Source: Mucilaginibacter limnophilus (GTDB lineage Bacteria > Bacteroidota > Bacteroidia > Sphingobacteriales > Sphingobacteriaceae). Taken from it: a stretch of 64,000 nt of DNA. Position 1 is the first letter of the stretch. Each line of letters starts with the position of its first letter. The notes beneath the pieces are model-generated. The model ran no database searches. It was not told the origin of the DNA and was given only the letters and a program-made list of their open reading frames with translations. This document shows positions 18,760 through 27,210 of this stretch, one piece after another. The translations under genes and the position numbers were made by a program. The stretch is taken from contig NZ_SACK01000003.1 in NCBI RefSeq assembly GCF_004005815.1, positions 62,001-126,000 of the forward strand, given 5' to 3'.

Positions 18760-20112
18760 ATGAAATCACATCTAAAAAAAGCTTCCCTGCTGGTAACCGG
18801 CATTATGGTAGGCGGTAAATTAATGGCCCAAACCCCTGATACAACCGGGTCATCATCAAATTATGCACAACCTTTTTCAGGCGATCTTCGCACATGGTCA
18901 ATTGGTATACATGGCGGTTTGTTAAGCCCTTATACATTTATTGGTAGCATGGGCAACCAGGATTTTCGTAGTCCGCATGAGCAAATAGGCTATGGTGCTT
19001 ACATCAAAAAACAAATTCTTCCATCTTTTGGTTTACAGGCCGATTTCCTTCGCGGTAAGGTTGAAGGCGGAGCGGCACAATTAACCGGCTCTGGTAATCA
19101 GCCAAGTTCTTTCAGCACCGATTTAAATTGGTCGGCAGCGTTAAAAGCTCATTTTACTTTGGCCAACATTAACTGGCGTAATAAAAAGAGCTTCATCCAG
19201 CCTTACCTTGGTGTAGGTAGTGGTGTTGTGGCTTACAAATCTACCGTAAACTATGCTGATGGAACCAGCGCAACTACGACTGATAAAGACAGACACGAAT
19301 TCTTCCTTCCGGTTGAAGCGGGTTTTAAAATAAACCTTGGCCCTTCAGTTAATCTTGATTTGGGCTACCAGGTGAACTTTGTTAACGCCAACAGTTTTGA
19401 CGGTTATAACTATGGCGACAACAACGACAGGTTTTCATACGCTCACGTAGGTTTAGAGTTTTCGTTAGGTAAAAGCTCAAAACCACAAATGGCTACCTAC
19501 AATCCGGTAAACTCAATGCGTACCGAGTATATGAACCTTACACAAAACCTGCAAGGAGAACTTGACGCGCAAAAAGCAGAAAATCAACAATTACGTAATG
19601 ATTTAAATACTACAAACGCAAATCTTGCTAAACTGACTCAGGACAGTGATGGTGACGGTGTATTTGATATCAACGATAAATGCCCTAACACACCATCAGG
19701 TACTAAAGTTGACGGTTCAGGCTGTCCGCTTGCAAAACCGGAAGTTAAGGTTTATGTAACCGAGGAAGATAAACGCGTGGTAAGAGACGCTATCAAAAAC
19801 CTTGAGTTCGACTTTGGTAAAGCTACTATCCGTTCAACTTCAAATCCAAGTCTTGACAGGGTAGCGCAACTGTTAGTGAACAAAAACTTCAGCCTGAAAC
19901 TTGCCGGTCATACCGACAACGTAGGTTCTGATGCAGCTAACTTAAAATTGTCAAAAGACCGTGCTGAGGCAATCAAAGCTTACCTGGTAAGCCAAGGTGC
20001 TAACCCATCACGTATTGAGGCAACAGGTTACGGTGAAAGCCAGCCAATTGCTACTAACAAAACGGCTGCAGGGCGTCAGCAAAACCGTCGTGTAGAGTTC
20101 ACTTTATATTAA
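18760..20112 (+). CDS. OmpA family outer-membrane protein
   Basis: 450 residues from the ATG at 18760 (a GTG at 18739 is in frame but would spoil the signal peptide MKSHLKKASLLVTGIMVGG...LMAQ). An N-terminal beta-barrel of about 200 residues is followed by a coiled coil (about 255-285), a calcium-binding thrombospondin type 3-like repeat (DSDGDGVFDINDKCPNTP) and a C-terminal OmpA peptidoglycan-binding domain (LAGHTDNVGSDAANLKLSKD, then GYGESQPIATN and QQNRRVEFTLY). It anchors the outer membrane to peptidoglycan. Its own terminator follows. Confidence 0.95.
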   Translation: MKSHLKKASLLVTGIMVGGKLMAQTPDTTGSSSNYAQPFSGDLRTWSIGIHGGLLSPYTFIGSMGNQDFRSPHEQIGYGAYIKKQILPSFGLQADFLRGKVEGGAAQLTGSGNQPSSFSTDLNWSAALKAHFTLANINWRNKKSFIQPYLGVGSGVVAYKSTVNYADGTSATTTDKDRHEFFLPVEAGFKINLGPSVNLDLGYQVNFVNANSFDGYNYGDNNDRFSYAHVGLEFSLGKSSKPQMATYNPVNSMRTEYMNLTQNLQGELDAQKAENQQLRNDLNTTNANLAKLTQDSDGDGVFDINDKCPNTPSGTKVDGSGCPLAKPEVKVYVTEEDKRVVRDAIKNLEFDFGKATIRSTSNPSLDRVAQLLVNKNFSLKLAGHTDNVGSDAANLKLSKDRAEAIKAYLVSQGANPSRIEATGYGESQPIATNKTAAGRQQNRRVEFTLY

Positions 20113-20140
20113 TAGTAAAGCAAATTCAATAATACAAGAA

Positions 20141-20168
20141 AGGCCGTTTCAACGAAACGGCCTTTTTA
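20141..20168 (+). terminator. Intrinsic terminator of the OmpA gene
   Basis: Perfect 10-bp stem AGGCCGTTTC (20141-20150) with GAAACGGCCT (20154-20163), loop AAC, then TTTTATT. It lies between two convergent genes. Confidence 0.9.
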
Positions 20169-20184
20169 TTGTATAATTCATTTA

Positions 20185-20568
20185 TTAGTTAACAGCAAAG
20201 AAATCAGCCAGCCCGCCAAAGTAGCTATCAGCCCAGCCTTCAACAATATCATCATACGCATCATCAGGTATGTTTGTATGCTTTAGTTCTGCAGATGTGC
20301 CATGCTTATCTGCATGAAGCTTTATTGTTACTATTGATGGCTCTTCCTGCTCGCCAAAGTACCATTGCTGTACAACCTTTTTACCGGGCTCAAATTCAAT
20401 ATTCTTCCCGGCAATGCTGCCATCCCACATGCTAAACTCTGTGTTCGGTTCAGTTGACATTTCTGCGTGTTCGCCAGTCCACAGTTCAATGGTAACAGGG
20501 TTTGTTATCGCGGCATAAACTTCTTCTGGCTCTGCCGGAATAGTAAAATATTTCTTATAATCTTTCAC
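20185..20568 (-). CDS. AHSA1/START-like SRPBCC domain protein
   Basis: 127 residues, a single SRPBCC hydrophobic-ligand fold. Typical beginning YKKYFTIPAEPEEVYAAITNPVTIELWTG (about residues 4-32) and end DIVEGWADSYFGGLADFF. The ligand and role are unknown. It ends facing the OmpA gene terminator; upstream is the acetate transporter gene (27 bases). Confidence 0.85.
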   Translation of the reverse strand: MKDYKKYFTIPAEPEEVYAAITNPVTIELWTGEHAEMSTEPNTEFSMWDGSIAGKNIEFEPGKKVVQQWYFGEQEEPSIVTIKLHADKHGTSAELKHTNIPDDAYDDIVEGWADSYFGGLADFFAVN

Positions 20569-20595
20569 AAAGCAAATATGCGAATAATCGGCTGC

Positions 20596-21177
20596 TTAGC
20601 GTGCACCAATTGGCAATACCGTACGGCCGTAAACTTCATTAAGCACATTGGCCATGCCTAAGTAAAATGCTGACGCACCGCAAACAATCCCTTCATAACC
20701 TGCAAAATGTATAATGCTTTCATTACCGGTAGCATCGCCCCAAACCAAAAGGAAGAATAACAGGGTCAGCGTACCAAAAATTACCTGCAACGCACGGTTA
20801 AGTTTAAATGTACCAAAGAAAAGGAATAAGGTAAAAATGCCCCACATAGCCAGGAAGGCTACCTTCGCGTCGTTACTGGAAGCTTCGGCCAGGCCTAATT
20901 TTGGCAAAAAGCCCATAAATGCAAAAGCGATCCAAAAAAATCCATAAGAGGTAAAAGCTGTAAGGCCAAAAGTGTTGTTCTTTTTTGCTTCAATAATACC
21001 GGCTATCACCTGCGCCAGTCCGCCGTAAAACAGTCCCATAGCAAGAATCATCGAGTTTAGTTCGTAAAAGCCGGCGTTGTGGATGTTTAACAGTATGGTA
21101 GTCATGCCAAAGCCGCAAAGACCAAGAGGAGCGGGGTTGGCTGTACTCTCAACCAATGATACAGGAGTAGTGCTCAT
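20596..21177 (-). CDS. Acetate/succinate transporter, GPR1/FUN34/SatP family
   Basis: 193 residues, six predicted transmembrane helices. The family signature [20 protein letters not shown] lies near residues 15-34. The family takes up acetate (and succinate) with protons. Cotranscription with the AHSA1-like gene is plausible by spacing. Upstream it is divergent from gpmA. Confidence 0.9.
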   Translation of the reverse strand: MSTTPVSLVESTANPAPLGLCGFGMTTILLNIHNAGFYELNSMILAMGLFYGGLAQVIAGIIEAKKNNTFGLTAFTSYGFFWIAFAFMGFLPKLGLAEASSNDAKVAFLAMWGIFTLFLFFGTFKLNRALQVIFGTLTLLFFLLVWGDATGNESIIHFAGYEGIVCGASAFYLGMANVLNEVYGRTVLPIGAR

Positions 21178-21230
21178 AATTGTTTTAGAGTTTAAAGTTT
21201 AAATTGGTTTATATACCTGCAATGTATGTG

Positions 21231-21260
21231 TTTTTGAAAATATTATGCAAATTAATTTTG
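21231..21260 (+). promoter_or_regulatory. Probable promoter of gpmA
   Basis: TTTTTG (21231-21236) lies 16 bases before TAATTTTG (21253-21260), matching the Bacteroidetes -33 (TTTG) and -7 (TAnnTTTG) elements. The start of transcription would be about 21266, giving a leader of about 33 bases. Confidence 0.6.
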
Positions 21261-21298
21261 AAAACCGCAGCAGTGCTTTAACGTTGTAACATTATATT

Positions 21299-21988
21299 AT
21301 GCAGAAACTGGTTTTAATTCGCCACGGCGAAAGCGTATGGAATAACGAGAACAGGTTTACGGGATGGACAGACGTTGACCTCTCGCATACAGGGCACATG
21401 CAGGCTATAAATGCAGGTAAGCTGCTTGCCAAACATGGGTACAACTTTGACGTTGGCTATACCTCGGTTTTAAAACGATCTATAAAAACCCTGCACCATA
21501 TTCTTGAAGAGCTTGACCATTTATGGATACCGGTTACCAAATCATGGCGGTTGAACGAGCGTTTTTATGGTGCTTTACAAGGATTAAATAAGGAAGAAAC
21601 CATACAAAAATACGGTGCTGAGCAGGTGCATAAGTGGCGTCGGGATCCCAACGAATTGCCACCAGCCATCAAGCCTGATGACGACCGCTACCCGGGTAAA
21701 GATCTGCGTTACTGCAATCTTACCTCGCGCGAAATACCGCTAACCGAAAACCTAAGCGAAACTATGCAACGCGTAATGCCGTTTTGGGTTGAAACTATTG
21801 TGCCAGCCATCAGGGAAAACAGGAAAGTTATTGTATGTGCCCATGGTAACAGCCTGCGTGCGCTGTTAAAGTATATTGATAATTTAAGCGATGAGGAAGT
21901 AACTAATCTTGAAATACCTACAGCAACACCCTGGATACATGAGTTGGATGATGAGCTGAATACCATCAGGCATTATTATTTGGAATAG
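21299..21988 (+). CDS. gpmA: 2,3-bisphosphoglycerate-dependent phosphoglycerate mutase
   Basis: 229 residues. The catalytic motif [20 protein letters not shown] holds the phospho-acceptor His9. [15 protein letters not shown] and [17 protein letters not shown] (second active-site His) complete the site. It interconverts 3- and 2-phosphoglycerate in glycolysis and gluconeogenesis. Single gene with its own promoter; a palindromic repeat follows the stop codon. Confidence 0.97.
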   Translation: MQKLVLIRHGESVWNNENRFTGWTDVDLSHTGHMQAINAGKLLAKHGYNFDVGYTSVLKRSIKTLHHILEELDHLWIPVTKSWRLNERFYGALQGLNKEETIQKYGAEQVHKWRRDPNELPPAIKPDDDRYPGKDLRYCNLTSREIPLTENLSETMQRVMPFWVETIVPAIRENRKVIVCAHGNSLRALLKYIDNLSDEEVTNLEIPTATPWIHELDDELNTIRHYYLE

Positions 21989-22086
21989 GCTTAGATGTGC
22001 AGATAAGAGTATGTGCAAATGTGCAGATGAGAAAAATTGCAGAGACTAAAATCTGCACACCCACGCATCTGCATATCCGCACATCA
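21989..22086. repeat. Repeat family F, inverted pair of GTGCAGAT arrays
   Basis: The left half (about 21994-22030) contains the unit GTGCAGAT/GTGCAAAT three times in about 35 bases. The right half (about 22046-22085) is made of the complement (ATCTGCACA, GCATCTGCATATCCGCACATC), so the whole folds back on itself. The right half is also a close match, inverted, to the element at 45755-45795. It lies between the convergent ends of gpmA and proC and may end transcription of both. Confidence 0.7.
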
Positions 22087-22091
22087 ATTGA

Positions 22092-22907
22092 TTATTCTTC
22101 CTGATACAATTCCCCGGCTTTTTCAGCAGAGAACTTAATTCCTTTAATCATGGCTGAGCTAAAACCGTGGTGCTCCATTTCGTTAAGGCCTGCAATGGTA
22201 CAGCCTTTAGGTGAAGTCACTTTATCAATTTCCTGTTCAGGATGTGATGAAAGTTGCAATAACAGATCGGCGGCGCCTTTGGCCGTTTGGGCCGCCATAC
22301 GTAAAGCATCCTGCGCATGGAAGCCAATCTCGGTTCCACCCTGTGAAGCAGCGCGTATCGACCGTAAAAAGAAAGCGATGCCACATGCGCAAAGCGCGGT
22401 GGCAGAGGTCATCAGTTCTTCGTTGATCTGAATGGTGACTCCAACAGTATTAAACAGCGATTTAACAAGATTGACGTTTTTAGGTGTACCGTTATCAGTA
22501 GCAATACAGGTCATGCTTTGGCCAATAGCAATGGCCGTGTTAGGCATAGCGCGAACAACCTGTACATTTACTTCAAGCTGACGGCGTATATCCTCGCAGC
22601 TTACGCCTGATATTACAGAAATAAGCAATTGTTTTTCTGACTTTATAGCCGGCTTTATTTCTTCAAGCAATTTGTTAAGCTGTTGGGGCAGCACAGCAAG
22701 TACAACAATATCAGCCTTTTTTACCGCTTTTAAGTTTGCAGTAGTGGTTTGATAGCCTTGCTCTTCATATTTTTCAAGCGCTTCAATATTGCGTCTGGTC
22801 AGTATTACCTGCCCGGGTGTACAAATATTAGCTGTTACAAGTCCTTTTGCTAATGATAATCCTATATTTCCGCTACCTAAAATAGCGATGTTTTGATTTG
22901 CGTTCAT
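22092..22907 (-). CDS. proC: Pyrroline-5-carboxylate reductase
   Basis: 271 residues. The N-terminal Rossmann motif is IAILGSGNIGLSLAKGL (residues 7-23). VVRAMPNTAIAIGQSMT (about 117-133) and the dimerisation part with KGCTIAGLNEMEHHGF (P5CR signature) follow. It reduces pyrroline-5-carboxylate to proline with NAD(P)H. It overlaps argB by four bases, so the two are coupled; in related Bacteroidetes proC often sits inside the arginine cluster. Confidence 0.95.
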   Translation of the reverse strand: MNANQNIAILGSGNIGLSLAKGLVTANICTPGQVILTRRNIEALEKYEEQGYQTTTANLKAVKKADIVVLAVLPQQLNKLLEEIKPAIKSEKQLLISVISGVSCEDIRRQLEVNVQVVRAMPNTAIAIGQSMTCIATDNGTPKNVNLVKSLFNTVGVTIQINEELMTSATALCACGIAFFLRSIRAASQGGTEIGFHAQDALRMAAQTAKGAADLLLQLSSHPEQEIDKVTSPKGCTIAGLNEMEHHGFSSAMIKGIKFSAEKAGELYQEE

Positions 22908-23701
22908 ATATGGTCTGTTAACCTTGTGCCAAATGGTTCGTTGTTTTTAACGCGCCCCAGTTCATCTGAGCGGCCTATAATTACTGTTTTTACACCGCAT
23001 GAAATAGCTGCAAAAGCATTATCAAGCTTTGGCAGCATCCCGCTATGTATTATTTGCTCTTTCTTTAATTCTTCATACTTGTGCGGATCAATATCCCTGA
23101 TAATCGATTCTTCATCATTGATATCGTGCAGCACGCCGCGCTTTTCAAAGCAGTACACCAATGTTACCTCATATAAACGCGCCAGCGATACTGCAAGAGC
23201 TGAGGCAATGGTATCAGCGTTGGTATTTAAAAGCTGGCCGTCGCCATCGTGTGTTATTGCGCAAAAAACAGGGGTAAAGCCTGCTTCAAGCAACCGGGAT
23301 ATGTTTTGCGGATTAATTGACTGCTCGTCGATATCTCCTACAAAGCCATAGTCGATAGTTTTTACCGGACGTTTTTTTGTGCGGATAAAATCTCCGTCGG
23401 CACCTGTTAACCCGATAGCGTTAGTTCCAAACCGCTGTAGCTGCGCTACTATGTTTTTATTGATCAGGCCGCCGTAAACCATAGTTACCACACGTAGTGT
23501 TTCTATGTCAGTAATCCGCCTGCCGTCAACCAATTTGGCTTCTAAGCCAAGCTGTTCCGAAAGTTGGGTGGCAACCTTACCACCTCCATGCACCAATATC
23601 TTGTATCCATCAAGGCCGGTAAAATCTTGCAGAAAGTGATAAAGGTTTTCAGAATTATCGATGACATTGCCACCTATTTTAATTATATGTATTGATTCCA
23701 T
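22904..23701 (-). CDS. argB: N-acylglutamate kinase (acetylglutamate kinase family)
   Basis: 265 residues, amino-acid kinase fold. IIKIGGNVID (residues 6-15), LVHGGGKVATQLSEQLG (37-53) and LLNTNADTIASALAV are the phosphate- and substrate-binding segments. It phosphorylates N-acylglutamate, the second step of arginine synthesis. The substrate may be the succinyl form, given the carbamoyltransferase at 26218. It starts the argB-proC pair on the minus strand and is separated from the main arginine cluster by an antiporter and a small gene on the plus strand. Confidence 0.93.
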   Translation of the reverse strand: MESIHIIKIGGNVIDNSENLYHFLQDFTGLDGYKILVHGGGKVATQLSEQLGLEAKLVDGRRITDIETLRVVTMVYGGLINKNIVAQLQRFGTNAIGLTGADGDFIRTKKRPVKTIDYGFVGDIDEQSINPQNISRLLEAGFTPVFCAITHDGDGQLLNTNADTIASALAVSLARLYEVTLVYCFEKRGVLHDINDEESIIRDIDPHKYEELKKEQIIHSGMLPKLDNAFAAISCGVKTVIIGRSDELGRVKNNEPFGTRLTDHI

Positions 23702-24014
23702 TCCACACGTGCCTTGTACTGTTTTTAATTAAAATCGGCACAAAAAATATATAATAACTAGTTTGAAGATACAAAACTAATAATAAGAACCCATTTCTTA
23801 TCAAAACACATAAAAAATGACATTAAATATCTTAAAACTATTTTACACTGGACTTAATCTATCGAAAATCACCAAAATTGAAGAAAAATGGCCATTTATT
23901 TAATTTTTTCATTATTGAAATCATATATAGAACGGCATACGTCATGGCAACAATAACGAACATTTTACAGTGATTAACGTTGTGTTATAATTTATCCGAT
24001 ACCCATTTGTTAGA
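23702..24014. other. Divergent intergenic region (argB / antiporter)
   Basis: 313 bases, very AT-rich, between two divergent genes. It must hold both promoters. No clear TAnnTTTG box was found next to either start, no ORF of useful size, and no hairpin with a T-tract. Confidence 0.6.
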
Positions 24015-25259
24015 ATGAATTTATTTGTCATCATATCTTTGCTTATTATATTAAGCGCAATCTATTCTTACATCAATGCCCGCTTCATTAAGTTACCAGG
24101 AACTATAGGGGTAATCACTGTAGCTATCATCGGCTCAGTAGCTATAAGTTTTGCTAATGATTTTTATCCTGATGTAGCCAAACACCTTACACAGTTAGCA
24201 ACCGACATTAACTTTTCGCGTACAGTACTCAACATTATGCTTGGTTTCCTGCTATTTGCTACAGCTTTTAATGTTGATACCCGTAAACTTAAAAAGGAAA
24301 TGCGGCCGGTACTGATACTGAGCACCTTGGGTGTTATACTGTCAACAGCCATATTTGGTGTATTATTCTACTGGATAACACAGCTTTTAGGCAGGGAAAT
24401 TCCGCTGATATATTGCTTTTTATTCGGTGCGTTGGTGTCACCTACCGACCCGGTTTCTGTGGCAGCTATTATAAAAAATTCAAAGCTTCCGCAAAATCTG
24501 GAAACCATTATTTCAGGAGAGTCACTTTTTAATGATGGGATAGGGCTGGTGTTGTTTGTTACCTTGCTTGAGATTACTGATGCAGGTATAATGAACATTC
24601 ATTTTTCTGATGCGCTGGTGCTGTTTTTCCAGGAAGTTTTTGGTGGAATAGCACTTGGCGCAGTAACCGGTTACATTGCGTTCAGGCTTATGAAGTCAGT
24701 AGATGATTTTCAAACTATAGTACTGGTTTCATTTGCATTAGTGATGACAAATTCTGTTGTATCCTACTACTGGCATTTGTCAATTCCTATATCGGTAGTT
24801 ACTGCAGGGTTATTTGCCGGCAGCCGCTCCATAAACATGACTCGTACCGAACGTTCACACCAAGCGCTTGAAAAGTTTTGGGAATTGGTTGACGAAATGC
24901 TGAACACCATATTATTTGTGATGATAGGCCTGCAAATGCTTAATTACCCGCATATGGATAGCTATTGGTTTACAGGAGGAATAGCCATTATAATAATTTT
25001 GGTAGCTCGCTGGTTAAGCATTATGCTACCGCTGACATTCTTACGCCGATCATTAAACGTAAATTACGGCAACATTCATATATTAACCTGGGCAGGAGTA
25101 AGGGGCGGTATTTCTATAGCGTTGGCGCTCTCACTGCCGTCATCACCCTATAAATACACTATCCTATCAGCAGCTTATTTTATTGTGATATTTTCGGTTG
25201 TAGTGCAGGGATTGACCCTTAACCGCGCAATAAACTTCTTGTATAAGAAAAGTGAGTAA
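24015..25259 (+). CDS. Sodium:proton antiporter, CPA1/NhaP type
   Basis: 414 residues with about 12 hydrophobic segments. The characteristic FLFGALVSPTDPVSVAAII (about residues 136-154) and SGESLFNDGIGLVLFVTLL (about 167-185; the ND pair is the ion-binding motif) identify CPA1 exchangers. TWAGVRGGISIALALSLP (about 360) is the conserved C-terminal core segment. It is in the inner membrane and exports Na+ or K+ for protons. It stands alone between argB and the rest of the arginine cluster. Confidence 0.93.
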   Translation: MNLFVIISLLIILSAIYSYINARFIKLPGTIGVITVAIIGSVAISFANDFYPDVAKHLTQLATDINFSRTVLNIMLGFLLFATAFNVDTRKLKKEMRPVLILSTLGVILSTAIFGVLFYWITQLLGREIPLIYCFLFGALVSPTDPVSVAAIIKNSKLPQNLETIISGESLFNDGIGLVLFVTLLEITDAGIMNIHFSDALVLFFQEVFGGIALGAVTGYIAFRLMKSVDDFQTIVLVSFALVMTNSVVSYYWHLSIPISVVTAGLFAGSRSINMTRTERSHQALEKFWELVDEMLNTILFVMIGLQMLNYPHMDSYWFTGGIAIIIILVARWLSIMLPLTFLRRSLNVNYGNIHILTWAGVRGGISIALALSLPSSPYKYTILSAAYFIVIFSVVVQGLTLNRAINFLYKKSE

Positions 25260-25342
25260 TTTTTTGTGAAATGATTTATGTAGAAGCGTCTTCAATAAAT
25301 AGGCTACTCGGTTGTTGAATATAAAAAAACATAAATCAATCT

Positions 25343-25576
25343 ATGGAAAATTCAAATCCGCGTAGCGAGGGCAAAGTTGCTAAAGCTATTGAAGAACAAA
25401 CATCTAAACTGCCTTCTGATGTATTTTTGTGGGCGTCGCTGGCATCAATGGGAGTATCGTTAACCCTTAAATGTTTTGGAAAAAACCATACTGCGTTATT
25501 TGTAGGGCAGTGGGCTGCCCCTTTTTTACTGCTGGGTATCTATAACAAGATTGTCAAGGTGGAAGGCAGCGATTGA
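25343..25576 (+). CDS. Small two-helix membrane protein, unknown
   Basis: 77 residues. A polar N-terminus (about 1-24) precedes two hydrophobic stretches: about 25-42 (VFLWASLASMGVSLTLKC) and about 50-66 (ALFVGQWAAPFLLLGIY). Such small proteins occur in many Bacteroidetes; function unknown. It lies 83 bases after the antiporter. Coding potential is supported by an intact frame between a clear start and a convergent hairpin. Confidence 0.6.
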   Translation: MENSNPRSEGKVAKAIEEQTSKLPSDVFLWASLASMGVSLTLKCFGKNHTALFVGQWAAPFLLLGIYNKIVKVEGSD

Positions 25577-25586
25577 AATTAAACCT

Positions 25587-25612
25587 TGTAAGCCGGCCAC
25601 AACCGGCTTACA
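25587..25612. terminator. Hairpin between convergent genes
   Basis: Perfect 10-bp stem TGTAAGCCGG (25587-25596) with CCGGCTTACA (25603-25612), 6-base loop. There is no long T-tract on either side. It overlaps the last codons and stop of the paiB-like gene and lies 10 bases after the small membrane protein gene; it could end transcription for both. Confidence 0.5.
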
Positions 25613-26216
25613 TTTCCCTCTTCATATATGTTGCAATATCCCGCTCTGTAGTAACGGGGCTTTGCTGTAATGAATTGATAATATTTTCTTTTTCGAAGTC
25701 GGTTTTATTTTGGCTAAGCTTTTTCTTACCCTGTAGATCGGTTACCTCAATCTCGAAAGCGGTGATACCCTGTATCAATCCGTTGCGGAACTTGTCGGGC
25801 AAGTTATTCCACTGTTGTAGATAACCGGCTTCGTAAGTGTTAATGGTATGTTCAAGTAACTTTAACTTATCATCATCGCAGGACAAAACGGTTGCCTTGC
25901 CATAAGCATGTATAGCTATGTAGTTCCAGGTAGGTACCTCAGTTTCTTTTTCGTAATGCGAAGGTGATATGTAGGCATGCGGCTCGGCAAATATTACCAG
26001 TACAGTACCTTGTTCAATTGTATGGGCCATTGAGTTAGCCCTTGCTAAATGTGATGAAAGGATAATCTTATCATCACGCTTTTCAATTAAAAATGGCAGG
26101 TGTGTTGCCTCAGGTACCTTATCAATAACCGTAACAATAGTAGCAAAGCTATATCGTTGCATAAAGCTGATAGCTTCAGCCTCATCTGCTATTTTATAAT
26201 GATTGGGCGTGTACAT
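25608..26216 (-). CDS. PaiB-type FMN-binding negative transcriptional regulator
   Basis: 202 residues. The family pattern starts MYTPNHYKIADEAEAISFMQRYSFATIVT and includes HLPFLIEKRDDKIILSSHLARAN and PTWNYIAIHAYGKA (about residues 105-118). The fold is like pyridoxamine phosphate oxidase (split barrel binding FMN). In Bacillus PaiB represses sporulation and protease genes; the role here is unknown. It starts one base after the stop of argF', so it is translated from the arginine operon mRNA. Confidence 0.85.
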   Translation of the reverse strand: MYTPNHYKIADEAEAISFMQRYSFATIVTVIDKVPEATHLPFLIEKRDDKIILSSHLARANSMAHTIEQGTVLVIFAEPHAYISPSHYEKETEVPTWNYIAIHAYGKATVLSCDDDKLKLLEHTINTYEAGYLQQWNNLPDKFRNGLIQGITAFEIEVTDLQGKKKLSQNKTDFEKENIINSLQQSPVTTERDIATYMKREM

Positions 26217-26217
26217 G

Positions 26218-27165
26218 TTACAAAACTTCCAGCATTTTTTTCAGCACAGCCTGTGCAGCCCACTCGCGGTTGCCTGCTTCATGTATCACAACTGAATTCG
26301 GTCCGTCTAGTATCTCATCAGACAATTCTAAATTACGACGCACAGGCAAACAGTGCATTACTTTGGCATTGTTAGTTTGCTCAAGTTTTTTGTTGGTAAG
26401 CATCCAGTCTTCATTACCACTAAATATCTGCCCATAAGGCTCGTAAGCCGACCAGTTTTTTACATAGATGAAATCCGCATCTTTTAGCGCTTCAGCCTGA
26501 TTATGGGTGATGGTAGCGTCATCTGTAAAATCGGTATTCAGCGCGTAACCTTCAGGATGGGTTATCACAAAATCAACATCGGCTTTACACATCCATTCGG
26601 AAAATGAATTTGGTACAGCTTGCGGCAACGGTTTTATATGCGGCGCCCAGGTAAGCACCACTTTGGGGCGGTTTTTGGTTTTTAATTCTTCAATAGTCAC
26701 CAAATCGGCTAAACTTTGTAACGGGTGGCGTGTAGCCGATTCCAGACTTATAACAGGCACACCGCAAAACTCAACAAATTTATTGAAGATGGCTTCACTA
26801 TAATCTTCCTCACGGTCTTTTAATCCCGGAAACGAACGTACGCCAATAATATCAACATACTGGCCCATTACGGCAGCTGCTTCGCGGATATGCTCAACGG
26901 TAGTACCATTCATTATAACGCCGTCCTTCAGTTCAAGCGCCCAGCCTTCTTTGTCAACATTAAGCACCATAACGTTCATGCCAAGGTTCATGGCAGCTTT
27001 TTGGCTGCTCATGCGCGTACGCAGGCTTGGGTTCAGGAAAACAAGACCTAAAGTTTTGTTTTTACCCAAATGCTGGTGCTCAAAAGGCGCATGCTTGAGG
27101 CGCAAGGCCTCACAAACCAGTTCGTTAATGTCAGATACGTCGTGTACAGAAGTAAAAAGTTTCAT
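26218..27165 (-). CDS. argF': N-acyl-ornithine carbamoyltransferase, probably N-succinylornithine type
   Basis: 315 residues from the ATG at 27165; another ATG at 27180 is in frame, but the later start is preceded by AAGGGG and gives an N-terminus like that of the B. fragilis enzyme. SLRTR (47-51) is the carbamoyl-phosphate site, ATRHPLQS the second one, and HCLPVRRN the ornithine-side loop. It resembles the Bacteroides N-succinyl-ornithine and Xanthomonas N-acetyl-ornithine enzymes more than ordinary OTCase (TWAPHIKPLPQAVPNSF block). Residue 90 is Val; published work shows that Glu here gives acetyl and Pro, Ser, Val or Ala gives succinyl specificity, so a succinyl-ornithine enzyme is inferred. 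Confidence 0.9.
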   Translation of the reverse strand: MKLFTSVHDVSDINELVCEALRLKHAPFEHQHLGKNKTLGLVFLNPSLRTRMSSQKAAMNLGMNVMVLNVDKEGWALELKDGVIMNGTTVEHIREAAAVMGQYVDIIGVRSFPGLKDREEDYSEAIFNKFVEFCGVPVISLESATRHPLQSLADLVTIEELKTKNRPKVVLTWAPHIKPLPQAVPNSFSEWMCKADVDFVITHPEGYALNTDFTDDATITHNQAEALKDADFIYVKNWSAYEPYGQIFSGNEDWMLTNKKLEQTNNAKVMHCLPVRRNLELSDEILDGPNSVVIHEAGNREWAAQAVLKKMLEVL

Positions 27166-27186
27166 AGAACCCCTTTTCATTTATTG

Positions 27187-27207
27187 TCATTTCGACGTTC
27201 GAAATGA
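27187..27207. repeat. Minimal palindrome of repeat family C (argD/argF' junction)
   Basis: TCATTTCGA (27187-27195) and TCGAAATGA (27199-27207) form a 9-bp perfect stem with a 3-base loop, filling the 30-base gap between argD and argF'. The arms equal the tips of the larger element at 55052-55147. Confidence 0.75.
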
Positions 27208-27210
27208 TCG

